From SIG480 sp045636865 (lineage in GTDB: Bacteria > Bacillota > Clostridia > Oscillospirales > JAAYXM01): DNA of 64,000 nt. The translations under genes and the position numbers were made by a program. The stretch lies in NCBI GenBank assembly GCA_045636865.1, contig JAZTYJ010000020.1, positions 62,001 to 126,000 on the forward strand, read 5' to 3'. The notes beneath the pieces were generated by a model, which saw only the letters and a list, made by a program, of their open reading frames with translations, was not told the DNA's origin and did not search any database. Of the stretch, positions 24,150-31,089 are shown piece after piece (the stretch's first letter is position 1; every line of letters starts with the position of its first letter).

Positions 24150-24932
24150 ATGGCAATTTTAGAAGTTAAAAACCTTTCAAAAAGCTTCGGAAAGGTTGAG
24201 GTCCTTCGCGGCATCAACTTTTCTATGGAAGAGGGAGAGGTTGTTTCAATAATCGGTTCATCCGGAAGCGGAAAGACGACTCTTCTCCGTTGCCTCAACG
24301 CACTTGAAGTACCGACGGGAGGAGCCATCTCAATCGGCGGCGAGGTCGTTTTTGACAAAAATTCGATGGCGAAGATAAGCCGCGCAGATATGCGCCGCTG
24401 GCAGCTCTCGTGCGGTCTTGTTTTCCAGTCGTTCAACCTTTTTCCGCAGTATACCGCGCTTGAAAACGTAATGCTCGCACCGCGCCTGCTTGCAAAGGAG
24501 CGAGAAGACTGGAAGCATAACAAAAAGAAGATTTTGGAAGAAATCAAAAACGAGGCGATTTCACTTCTCGGTCGCGTAGGGCTTTCGGATAAGCTTTCAA
24601 ACTATCCGTGTGAGCTCTCGGGCGGTCAGCAACAGCGCGTAGCAATCGCGCGTGCGCTCGCCTTAAGTCCGAAGGTTCTCTTCTTTGACGAGCCGACATC
24701 GGCGCTTGACCCGCAGCTTACGCAGGAGGTTCTGCGTGTTATCCGCGAGCTTGCGGATATGAATATGACGATGATAATCGTCACCCACGAGATGAAGTTT
24801 GCGCGCGACGTTTCCGACCGCGTAATCTTTATGGCAGATGGTATCATTGAGGAAGACGGCAAGCCCGAAGACGTTTTTGAAAATGCAAAAAGCGAAAAGC
24901 TCCGCGCATTTCTTGGCGAGCTTGAAGGCTGA
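24150..24932 (+). CDS. Amino-acid ABC transporter ATP-binding protein
   Basis: A 260-residue ATPase of the GlnQ/HisP type. It has Walker A GSSGSGKTT, Q-loop LVFQSFNLFP, signature LSGGQQQR, Walker B VLFFDEPTSALD and H-loop IVTHEM. A ~30-residue charged insert after the Q-loop (LAKEREDWKHNKKKILEEIK) is slightly long for the family. It energises the transporter encoded by the two preceding genes. Confidence 0.94.
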   Translation: MAILEVKNLSKSFGKVEVLRGINFSMEEGEVVSIIGSSGSGKTTLLRCLNALEVPTGGAISIGGEVVFDKNSMAKISRADMRRWQLSCGLVFQSFNLFPQYTALENVMLAPRLLAKEREDWKHNKKKILEEIKNEAISLLGRVGLSDKLSNYPCELSGGQQQRVAIARALALSPKVLFFDEPTSALDPQLTQEVLRVIRELADMNMTMIIVTHEMKFARDVSDRVIFMADGIIEEDGKPEDVFENAKSEKLRAFLGELEG

Positions 24933-24952
24933 TTTTTTAAGAGGTAAAGGCT

Positions 24953-26299
24953 ATGGGAAAGATGAAAGCAGGTTTTTCAAGACTCTGTATCACTCCGCCG
25001 CTCGGAACCCCGATTTCGGGATACTATGAGGCGAGATTTGTAAAAGGTGCTCTTGATGACGTTTACGCAACAGCAGTTGCATTCTCCGACGGAGAGAAGA
25101 AGTCGGTCGTTATCGCGCTCGACATCATTATGCTCACGCAAGCAGAGTGCAACGTATACAGAAAAATAGTTTCAGACTATTGTGACATTCCGATGGAGGC
25201 TATCTTCATCACCTGCTCGCATACGCACACAGGTCCGATGATAGGAAAGGACTTTGCATCAGAGCTTCACGGTGATGAAACGTACGAAAAATTCCTCGGC
25301 ATCCAGATGAGAGATGCGGCGTTTTATGCGCTTGAAGACCTCTCGGATGCATCTCTTTCCGTTGCAGAGGGAAAGGCGGAGAGGATTTCATTCATCCGCC
25401 GCTTCAGAATGAAAGACGGTTCAGTGAGAACTAATCCGGGTGTCGGAAATCCCGACATTGACTATGCGCTCGGAACTCCGAACGAAACGGTCAAGCTCCT
25501 TAAAATTATAAGAGAAGGAAACGACGACATTTTCATCGTAAACTTCGGTGTTCACCCCGACGTTGTCGGCGGCGACTATATAAGTGCGGATTATCCCGGT
25601 GCTGTCTGCAGCACAATCGAGGGTGCGATGCCGGGAACAAAGTGTATGTTCCTCCAGGCGCCGCAGGGCGATGTAAACCACATAAACCCAAAACCCGAGG
25701 GTGCGGATTCAAACGGTCTTGAGATTACGTTTGACGGCTGCCCGCGAGGATACGAACACGCTATCCATATGGGACGCGTCATCGCAGGCGCGGTGCTCTC
25801 AATATGCGGAAAGACAACTCCGGTAAATTGCGACTGCATCGAGTTTGCAAACAAGACGGTCACGATTCCGTCAAATCAGGAAAACGACCGTCTCGATGAG
25901 GCGAGAAAAATCGTTGAGCTTCACGAGAGCGGACGCGATTCCGAGCTTCCGTATGAGGCGATGGAGCTTACAACGGTTGTAGCAGAGGCAAAGAGAATCG
26001 TTACTCTTGAAAACGGACCTGAGTCGTTCTCGTTTACTCTCTCTGCGATAAAGCTCGGTGATTTTGCATTTGCAGGAATCCCCGGCGAGCCGTTTACGGA
26101 AATTGCAAACAGAATTTATGAAGGCTCACCGTTTGAGTCAACGATGCTCTGCTGCCTCACAAACGGCGGCGACTCATACTTCCCGACGAGCGCAGCTTAT
26201 GGCGAGGGCGGTTATGAGGCAAGAACTTCGCGCCTTAAGCGCGGCGGCGATGACATCGTAGTCAGCGGCACAGTAGAGCTTTTATCATCACTTAAGTAA
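24953..26299 (+). CDS. Neutral/alkaline ceramidase-like hydrolase
   Basis: A 448-residue protein related to the N-terminal catalytic domain of neutral ceramidases. It begins KAGFSRLCITPPLGTPISGYY and has the zinc-ligand loops TCSHTHTGPM (near residue 88) and NFGVHPDVVGGDYISADYPG. QAPQGDVNHINPK follows. It has no signal peptide and no C-terminal immunoglobulin-like domain, so it is a cytoplasmic, shortened relative. The substrate is unlikely to be ceramide; an amide bond is plausible. It is 20 bases behind the ABC ATPase and shares its terminator, so it probably acts on something the transporter imports (inference). Confidence 0.75.
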   Translation: MGKMKAGFSRLCITPPLGTPISGYYEARFVKGALDDVYATAVAFSDGEKKSVVIALDIIMLTQAECNVYRKIVSDYCDIPMEAIFITCSHTHTGPMIGKDFASELHGDETYEKFLGIQMRDAAFYALEDLSDASLSVAEGKAERISFIRRFRMKDGSVRTNPGVGNPDIDYALGTPNETVKLLKIIREGNDDIFIVNFGVHPDVVGGDYISADYPGAVCSTIEGAMPGTKCMFLQAPQGDVNHINPKPEGADSNGLEITFDGCPRGYEHAIHMGRVIAGAVLSICGKTTPVNCDCIEFANKTVTIPSNQENDRLDEARKIVELHESGRDSELPYEAMELTTVVAEAKRIVTLENGPESFSFTLSAIKLGDFAFAGIPGEPFTEIANRIYEGSPFESTMLCCLTNGGDSYFPTSAAYGEGGYEARTSRLKRGGDDIVVSGTVELLSSLK

Positions 26300-26302
26300 A
26301 GT

Positions 26303-26332
26303 AAAAAGCAGTGGCGAAAGCCACTGCTTTTT
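26303..26332. terminator. Bidirectional terminator between convergent operons
   Basis: Perfect stem AAAAAGCAGTGGC/GCCACTGCTTTTT with a GAAA loop. It ends the ABC-ceramidase unit (plus) and the surface-acylation unit (minus). Confidence 0.93.
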
Positions 26333-26341
26333 TACTGTTTT

Positions 26342-27430
26342 CTACTTCATTGCACCGCTTGAGTTGAGCATCGACGTGCTGTAGAGATAGAGAACGTCTG
26401 CCCCGTCAAAGTCGGAGATGAACTGACCGAGCATCGCGCTCGGGATATAGCGGATGTCGCAGACGGTTATCTTTGAGTATGCGTGTGCCATAAGCGGAAG
26501 AAGGCTTGAGCCGAACGAATCGCGAAATACTATGAGATGGTCGCCGCTTTCGTTCTTCGGGTTCTCAATTTCAAGAAGTGCCGAGCCACCCATAAGAAAC
26601 AGCTCATACATATCGCGGCTGCCGTCTTTTGAAAGGTCATACATTGAGGCACTTTCTGCCTTTCCCGAATCGTAGTTTGTCACAACACAGGAGTTTATAA
26701 CGTCATTTGTGAGATACGTTATCGTATCGGGCGGAGTTTTAACTGCCGCCTGCCCCGAATATACGCCGTAAAACGGTGACGAGAGAGTTGCAGAGGTAAA
26801 CTTAAGCCCCGTCTTCCCCTTTCCCATAGCGGAGAGGAGAGACTCCGAAACGTCGACTATATTCTCCTGCTTCCAATGGCTGTCGGTTGTGTAGTAATCC
26901 GAAAGCTCAAGAAGCGGGAAAATGTCGATATATTCAGCATACGGCATATCCGAAAGAACTTTGTTGCAGAGAGAGGAATAATCAAGCTTTAAAGTATCGA
27001 GAAAGTAGTTCTTGTCGGGGATGAGAGAAACGTAAATATTTTCTGCGCTGTCTTTTAAATAGGTGTCGTAGATGAACTCAAAACGTTCGGTCGCGTGGTC
27101 TAAAAGCTCATCGTTTTGCGGATATTCAAGCTTTGAGAGGTGTCCGTTCTGAACAAAGAGCTTGTTGTTGTCCGACTGCATAAAGATATTGAAGACAAAA
27201 AACGCCTTTATGCCGCGAAACGCATCGCGAAACGGAAAAATGTCGGTTGAGTATTCTTCAAATCCGCCGGAGAACTGCCCCGAAAAAATGCTCTCGGCAG
27301 ATGTGCTCGGAAACTTTGCAAGCACGCGCCTTTCGCTTTCCGAAAATTCGGGTTTCGGAAGAAAGATGCAGAGAAAGGAGAAGATGAAGATTACGGCAAA
27401 AAAGCCGATACAGGTAAATTTTTCTTTCAT
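26342..27430 (-). CDS. DHHW-family/AlgX-like acyl-transfer accessory protein
   Basis: A 362-residue protein with an N-terminal membrane anchor (about residues 7-24) and an extracytoplasmic SGNH-like domain. The family motif appears as TDSHW near residue 185, and an FRDSFGSSLLPLM segment near 315 corresponds to the catalytic-Ser region. It lies directly behind an MBOAT gene, the standard pair for O-acetylating exported polysaccharides, as AlgI with AlgJ/AlgX. The glycan is unknown; the S-layer-binding wall polymer is one possibility. AGGGGAGG precedes its start on the minus strand. Confidence 0.82.
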   Translation of the reverse strand: MKEKFTCIGFFAVIFIFSFLCIFLPKPEFSESERRVLAKFPSTSAESIFSGQFSGGFEEYSTDIFPFRDAFRGIKAFFVFNIFMQSDNNKLFVQNGHLSKLEYPQNDELLDHATERFEFIYDTYLKDSAENIYVSLIPDKNYFLDTLKLDYSSLCNKVLSDMPYAEYIDIFPLLELSDYYTTDSHWKQENIVDVSESLLSAMGKGKTGLKFTSATLSSPFYGVYSGQAAVKTPPDTITYLTNDVINSCVVTNYDSGKAESASMYDLSKDGSRDMYELFLMGGSALLEIENPKNESGDHLIVFRDSFGSSLLPLMAHAYSKITVCDIRYIPSAMLGQFISDFDGADVLYLYSTSMLNSSGAMK

Positions 27431-27445
27431 ATCCCGAACCTCCCC

Positions 27446-28855
27446 TTAAAATCTGAAATACAAGAACGGATTGAATGAGCCGTCAACAAGGTATGCCGTT
27501 ACGACAACGAGAAGAAGAACGAGCAGAACAGGCTCGGCTATTGCAAATACGGCTTTACTGCCTCGCGCATCCGAAAGCTTTTTCGCGCACATTTTCGGAA
27601 TCGGCGTCGCACCGACAAGCGCGATAATGATAACTGCGGCATAGCTTTTCAGATAGTAGAGGGTTTCTGCCGATATAAACCTCTCACCGTGTGCGCCGAA
27701 AAGGCCGCCGACGCGGTAGAAGATGTCGGAAAGCTCTACGCAGTCAAAGATTATAAAGCTTATTAAGATTAAAAAAATAACGTATATGCGCGAGAGAAGA
27801 GAGCTTTTTGAGATGAATTTTCCCCAGATAAACTTCTCTCCTGCAAGAAGCACCGCAAAATAAAGTCCCCAGATAATAAAGTTCCATTCCGCGCCGTGCC
27901 AGAAGCCCGTGAGCATCCACACAACGAGGATGTTTAAAAGATGGCGCACAGGACCTTTTCTGTTTCCGCCAAGCGGGATGTAAACATAGTCGCGAAACCA
28001 CGTTCCGAGTGAGATGTGCCAGCGTCTCCAGAATTCCGTTATGCTCTTTGAGATAAACGGATAGTTGAAGTTCTCCATAAAGTCAAAGCCGAAGAACTTT
28101 CCGAGCCCTCTTGCCATATCGGAATATCCCGAAAAGTCAAAGTAGATGTGGAGGGAGTAGGTTATCGCATATATCCAGAAGAAGAGAACCGTCTTTTCGT
28201 TTGATGCGCGAAAGATATCGACGAGCTCGCCGAGAACGTTTGCAATAAGAACCTTTTTTGAAAGGCCGAAAACAAACAGCCGCACACCCTCTGCGGTCAT
28301 CGAAAATGAGTGAGAACGCTCCGGAAGTCTTTCCGAAATGTCGCGGTAACGGACGATAGGTCCTGCAATAAGCTGCGGAAACATCGTTATATACGTTGCA
28401 AGAGAGATAAAGTTTCTCTGAGCGGGAACATCGCCGCGCCAGACGTCGATGGTGTAGGAAAGAAGCTGAAAGGTATAAAAGCTTATGCCGATGGGAAGCG
28501 CGATTTTTAAAAGCGGAATGGATAGTCCGGTCGCGCGGTTTACGTTTTCAATAAAGAAATCGGCGTATTTAAAAACTCCGAGCGCGCCGAGAAACAGCAC
28601 GGAAGAAAGTATAACAAGAAATTTTGAGAGCTTCGTGCCGCGATATTTCTCCATGAGCAGTCCGATAAAGTATCCGCAGATGATGGTTGCGAGCATAAGA
28701 AAAACGTACTTCGGCTCACCCCAGCCATAGAAAAAGAGGCTTCCGATGAGGAGTGTGAAATTCTTGAGCTTCTTCGGGCTTATAACGTAGAGAAGAAGTA
28801 TTGCCGGCAAAAAATAATATAAAAACGGAATTGATGAGAAAAGCAACTGTTTCAC
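27446..28855 (-). CDS. MBOAT-family O-acyltransferase (AlgI/DltB-like)
   Basis: A 469-residue integral membrane protein with about ten helices. Typical AlgI-like features are the N-terminal LLYVISPKKLKNFTLL, the ITEFWRRWHISLGTWFRDYVYIPLGGN signature near residue 275 and the catalytic His in GFWHGAEWNFIIWG near 320. It moves an acyl group, usually acetyl, across the membrane for transfer onto a surface glycan, working with the DHHW protein 15 bases downstream. The strand is opposite to the preceding transporter operon. Confidence 0.93.
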   Translation of the reverse strand: MKQLLFSSIPFLYYFLPAILLLYVISPKKLKNFTLLIGSLFFYGWGEPKYVFLMLATIICGYFIGLLMEKYRGTKLSKFLVILSSVLFLGALGVFKYADFFIENVNRATGLSIPLLKIALPIGISFYTFQLLSYTIDVWRGDVPAQRNFISLATYITMFPQLIAGPIVRYRDISERLPERSHSFSMTAEGVRLFVFGLSKKVLIANVLGELVDIFRASNEKTVLFFWIYAITYSLHIYFDFSGYSDMARGLGKFFGFDFMENFNYPFISKSITEFWRRWHISLGTWFRDYVYIPLGGNRKGPVRHLLNILVVWMLTGFWHGAEWNFIIWGLYFAVLLAGEKFIWGKFISKSSLLSRIYVIFLILISFIIFDCVELSDIFYRVGGLFGAHGERFISAETLYYLKSYAAVIIIALVGATPIPKMCAKKLSDARGSKAVFAIAEPVLLVLLLVVVTAYLVDGSFNPFLYFRF

Positions 28856-28865
28856 AGCCTTTCGT

Positions 28866-28895
28866 AAAATGAGCCCTCTCCGTCGGAGAAGGCTC
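28866..28895 (-). terminator. Probable terminator after the Pro/Glu-rich lipoprotein gene
   Basis: On the minus strand GAGCCTTCTCCG and CGGAGAGGGCTC pair with one mismatch and are followed by ATTTTAC. The T run is short, so read-through into the MBOAT gene is possible. Confidence 0.55.
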
Positions 28896-28916
28896 GGAAG
28901 ATTTTAAGTTTTCAGA

Positions 28917-29648
28917 TTAACCCTCAAGAGAGCTCGGGCACATAAGGAAGAATACCTTGTTTCCGTAAACCTCGCAAACGGTTTCGTCTGCCTCAACACA
29001 GATGTTCCAGCGCGGATTTGCGCGGCTCTTTAAATCATTTGCGAAAGCGTTTGCATCGCCTGAAACCTCAAAAACGAATCCCGAGAAAGCGATAGAGCCC
29101 ATAGCGGGACCGAACTTTACGCAAGAGTCAAAGCCCTTGACGTCGCCGTCAAATTCCATAAAGAAGCCTTCCTCCATCGGAGTGGTCATAGACATAAACT
29201 GAATTGACTTGTCAGCAAGGCATGCGTTTGCAATCTCTTCGGGAGTTTTGTCCTTGTTTGCGCGGAAGATGGAGAGCAGTGTTGCGCCTGTTGTTGTCTT
29301 GCCTGCTTCGGGTTTTGCTTCGGGAGTTTCTTCAGGCTTTACTTCGGGCTTTACTTCGGGAGTCTGCTCGGGTTTTGCCGCAGGTGTGTTTTCGGGTTTT
29401 TCTGCCGGCTTGTTCTCGGGCTTTACCGCAGGGGTAGAGTCAGGTTTTTCTGCCGGAGTGTCAATCGCCTCGTCTTCTGTTTCGACTTCGACGTCCTCTT
29501 CGGGAGCCTCAACATCGTTTTCAAGTGAATCGTCAACGATGATTTCTTCCTCACCCGGAGCAGTAACGTCAGTTTCGTTGCTGTCTCTGCAAGCGACGAG
29601 TGAGAAGAGCATAAGTGTTGCCATTAAAAGTGCTAAAAGTTTTTTCAT
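28917..29648 (-). CDS. Lipoprotein with acidic and Pro/Lys/Glu-rich repeat region
   Basis: A 243-residue protein. A lipoprotein signal ends at LVAC (Cys20). Residues 23-62 are strongly acidic, and residues 64-115 are a low-complexity run of KPE/KPA/TPE repeats that should form an extended stalk through the wall. Residues ~118-243 form a small globular domain with one Cys pair (C168 and neighbouring positions uncertain) that I cannot assign to a family. The layout suggests a membrane-tethered protein reaching to the outer wall. A minus-strand promoter lies upstream. Confidence 0.75.
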   Translation of the reverse strand: MKKLLALLMATLMLFSLVACRDSNETDVTAPGEEEIIVDDSLENDVEAPEEDVEVETEDEAIDTPAEKPDSTPAVKPENKPAEKPENTPAAKPEQTPEVKPEVKPEETPEAKPEAGKTTTGATLLSIFRANKDKTPEEIANACLADKSIQFMSMTTPMEEGFFMEFDGDVKGFDSCVKFGPAMGSIAFSGFVFEVSGDANAFANDLKSRANPRWNICVEADETVCEVYGNKVFFLMCPSSLEG

Positions 29649-29746
29649 TTTAATTTCTCCTTTTTATGTTTCTGTGTTTTAGATAAAAAGATACTGCGAA
29701 AAGTTTTATTTTTCAAAAAATTTTTCCGAAAAATTCTTACAGGTAA

Positions 29747-29775
29747 AATATACCATAAAAAAGAGCTTTTTGCAA
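29747..29775 (-). promoter_or_regulatory. Predicted promoter of the repeat lipoprotein gene
   Basis: On the minus strand TTGCAA (29775-29770) and TATATT (29752-29747) with 17-base spacing, ahead of the lipoprotein gene. It nearly touches the divergent promoter at 29783. Confidence 0.5.
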
Positions 29776-29782
29776 CCTGTGA

Positions 29783-29811
29783 TTGAAAACGAAGAGCGCA
29801 GGTGATATAAT
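29783..29811 (+). promoter_or_regulatory. Predicted promoter of the MBL hydrolase gene
   Basis: TTGAAA (29783-29788) and TATAAT (29806-29811), 17-base spacing, 31 bases before the start codon. Confidence 0.65.
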
Positions 29812-29842
29812 ATAGAAAAAGCAACTTCGCGAGGTGAACGAT

Positions 29843-30631
29843 ATGTTTGAGATGATGTTTTTCGGAACGTGCGGCGGTATGGAGCCGATGCCCGGTATGC
29901 GCCACACGTCATTTGCAATAAAGAAAAATGACGAATATTACTGGTTTGACGCGGGCGACAGCTCGGCTTATACGGCACACCTTATGGGCGTTGATCTTGC
30001 AAAGGTAAAAACCGTTATGATTTCACATCCGCATATCGACCACACGGAAGGTCTCGTGTCGCTCTTTAACTATATGATATGTGCAGTTTATCAGGAGCAG
30101 GTAAAACGAAATGACGCAAGCTACAGAAAAGAGCCGATTCCCCTCTATCTTCCCGAAGCTTGTGTATGGGAGCATATAAAAGGAATGTTTGATGCGGGCA
30201 GAATGTCGCTTGATGCATTTTTTGAGGTTTTTCCGAAGCAAATTTCCGACGGTGAAATTTATTCTGATGAAAACATATCCGTTTTGGCGCACCACAACTC
30301 ACATATGAAGTGCGAAGGAGACGAAAAACTTTCGTTTTCGTTTGCAATGAAAATTGACGGCAAAAAGATAATCTACACGGGTGACTTCGGAGGTCTCTCT
30401 GACCTTGACACGTTGCTCAATGACGGCTGCGACTATCTCATAATCGAGTCGGGGCACCTTCCGTTTGAAGAGGTTTTAACATATGTCGAGAGCTTTTCCG
30501 TGCCGAATGTTTACTTTATCCACCACGGCAGATTTATAGTAAACAATCGCGGCGAGGCAGAGCGTCTTGCCGCAGCGTACCCGGGAAATGCCGTAATCCT
30601 CTCCGATAGGGACAAAATCGTTGTCAAATAA
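29843..30631 (+). CDS. MBL-fold metallohydrolase
   Basis: A 262-residue metallo-beta-lactamase-fold protein. It has the metal-binding HPHIDH motif near residue 64, a later HHNSH, the YTGDFGG strand with the bridging Asp and a C-terminal IHHGR histidine. It resembles RNase Z/phosphodiesterase-type MBL proteins but is not close enough to any named enzyme for me to give a substrate. ATG 29843 is chosen because GCGAGGTG sits 6 bases before it; the GTG at 29834 would lie inside that site. It is a single-gene unit. Confidence 0.82.
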   Translation: MFEMMFFGTCGGMEPMPGMRHTSFAIKKNDEYYWFDAGDSSAYTAHLMGVDLAKVKTVMISHPHIDHTEGLVSLFNYMICAVYQEQVKRNDASYRKEPIPLYLPEACVWEHIKGMFDAGRMSLDAFFEVFPKQISDGEIYSDENISVLAHHNSHMKCEGDEKLSFSFAMKIDGKKIIYTGDFGGLSDLDTLLNDGCDYLIIESGHLPFEEVLTYVESFSVPNVYFIHHGRFIVNNRGEAERLAAAYPGNAVILSDRDKIVVK

Positions 30632-30633
30632 CC

Positions 30634-30662
30634 TTGACATTGAGAACTTAACATATTAAAAT
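30634..30662 (+). promoter_or_regulatory. Promoter in front of the broken tRNA-Arg copy
   Basis: Consensus TTGACA (30634-30639) and TAAAAT (30657-30662) at 17-base spacing, 20 bases before the first tRNA-like sequence. The intact tRNA at 30859 has a TATACT but no good -35 box, so it may depend on this promoter. Confidence 0.55.
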
Positions 30663-30682
30663 TATATAGCAATCAAATATCA

Positions 30683-30814
30683 GCCTCCGTAGTTAAGTGG
30701 ATATAAGAACCTCGCGAAAATACAACCAAAACAAGTTTTGGGTATTTTCGGAGAACCTTTATATTCGCTTCGCTCATATTAACAAACCCATCTTATGACG
30801 GAGGGGTTTGTCCG
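30683..30814 (+). pseudogene. Broken tRNA-Arg copy with palindromic insert
   Basis: Bases 30683-30706 are identical to the first 24 bases of the intact tRNA-Arg at 30859. The similarity then stops. A ~70-base insert follows that contains the palindrome CGAAAATAC..GTATTTTCG with an inner CCAAAAC/GTTTTGG (30715-30750). Similarity resumes at ATATTAACAAACCC (30776-30789), which corresponds to the tRNA's D/anticodon junction, but the anticodon arm is altered (CAAACCC/GGGTTTG with a long loop). No T arm or CCA end follows. Confidence 0.6.
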
Positions 30815-30858
30815 GACTTTTCGCCTTCGCAATTGTAATATACTAAAACTGAATATAT

Positions 30859-30933
30859 GCCTCCGTAGTTAAGTGGATATAACAAACCCCTCCTAAGGGT
30901 TAGTCATCGGTTCGACTCCGGTCGGGGGTGCCA
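30859..30933 (+). tRNA. tRNA-Arg (anticodon CCT)
   Basis: A 75-base cloverleaf. The acceptor GCCTCCG pairs with CGGGGGT (one G-U at each of two places), the D stem is GTTA/TAAC, and the anticodon stem AACCC/GGGTT carries the loop CTCCTAA (anticodon CCT, reading AGG). The T arm is ATCGG-TTCGACT-CCGGT with discriminator G and an encoded CCA. A hairpin terminator follows directly. Confidence 0.95.
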
Positions 30934-30969
30934 AAAATCGACAAGGTTCGTCAGAATCTTGTCGATTTT
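30934..30969 (+). terminator. Terminator after tRNA-Arg
   Basis: Perfect 12-bp stem AAAATCGACAAG/CTTGTCGATTTT with a 12-base loop, starting one base after the CCA end. Confidence 0.9.
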
Positions 30970-31024
30970 ACTTATTACCTCTTCACTAAAAAGTATTTGC
31001 GTGCGGATTTTTTGAAAATCAACC

Positions 31025-31052
31025 TTGCAATTCCTTTATATTATGATATAAT
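31025..31052 (+). promoter_or_regulatory. Predicted promoter of the DUF4838 gene
   Basis: TTGCAA (31025-31030) and TATAAT (31047-31052) with 16-base spacing, 37 bases before the start codon. Confidence 0.6.
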
Positions 31053-31089
31053 GTGCTTAAAGATTTGAAACTGTGAGAGGGCCTGTGAT

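Noticed and set aside
30683..30933. Integration (att) site of a mobile element at the tRNA
   Set aside because: The duplicated part is the 5' half, not the 3' end, and no integrase or mobile gene lies between or around the copies.
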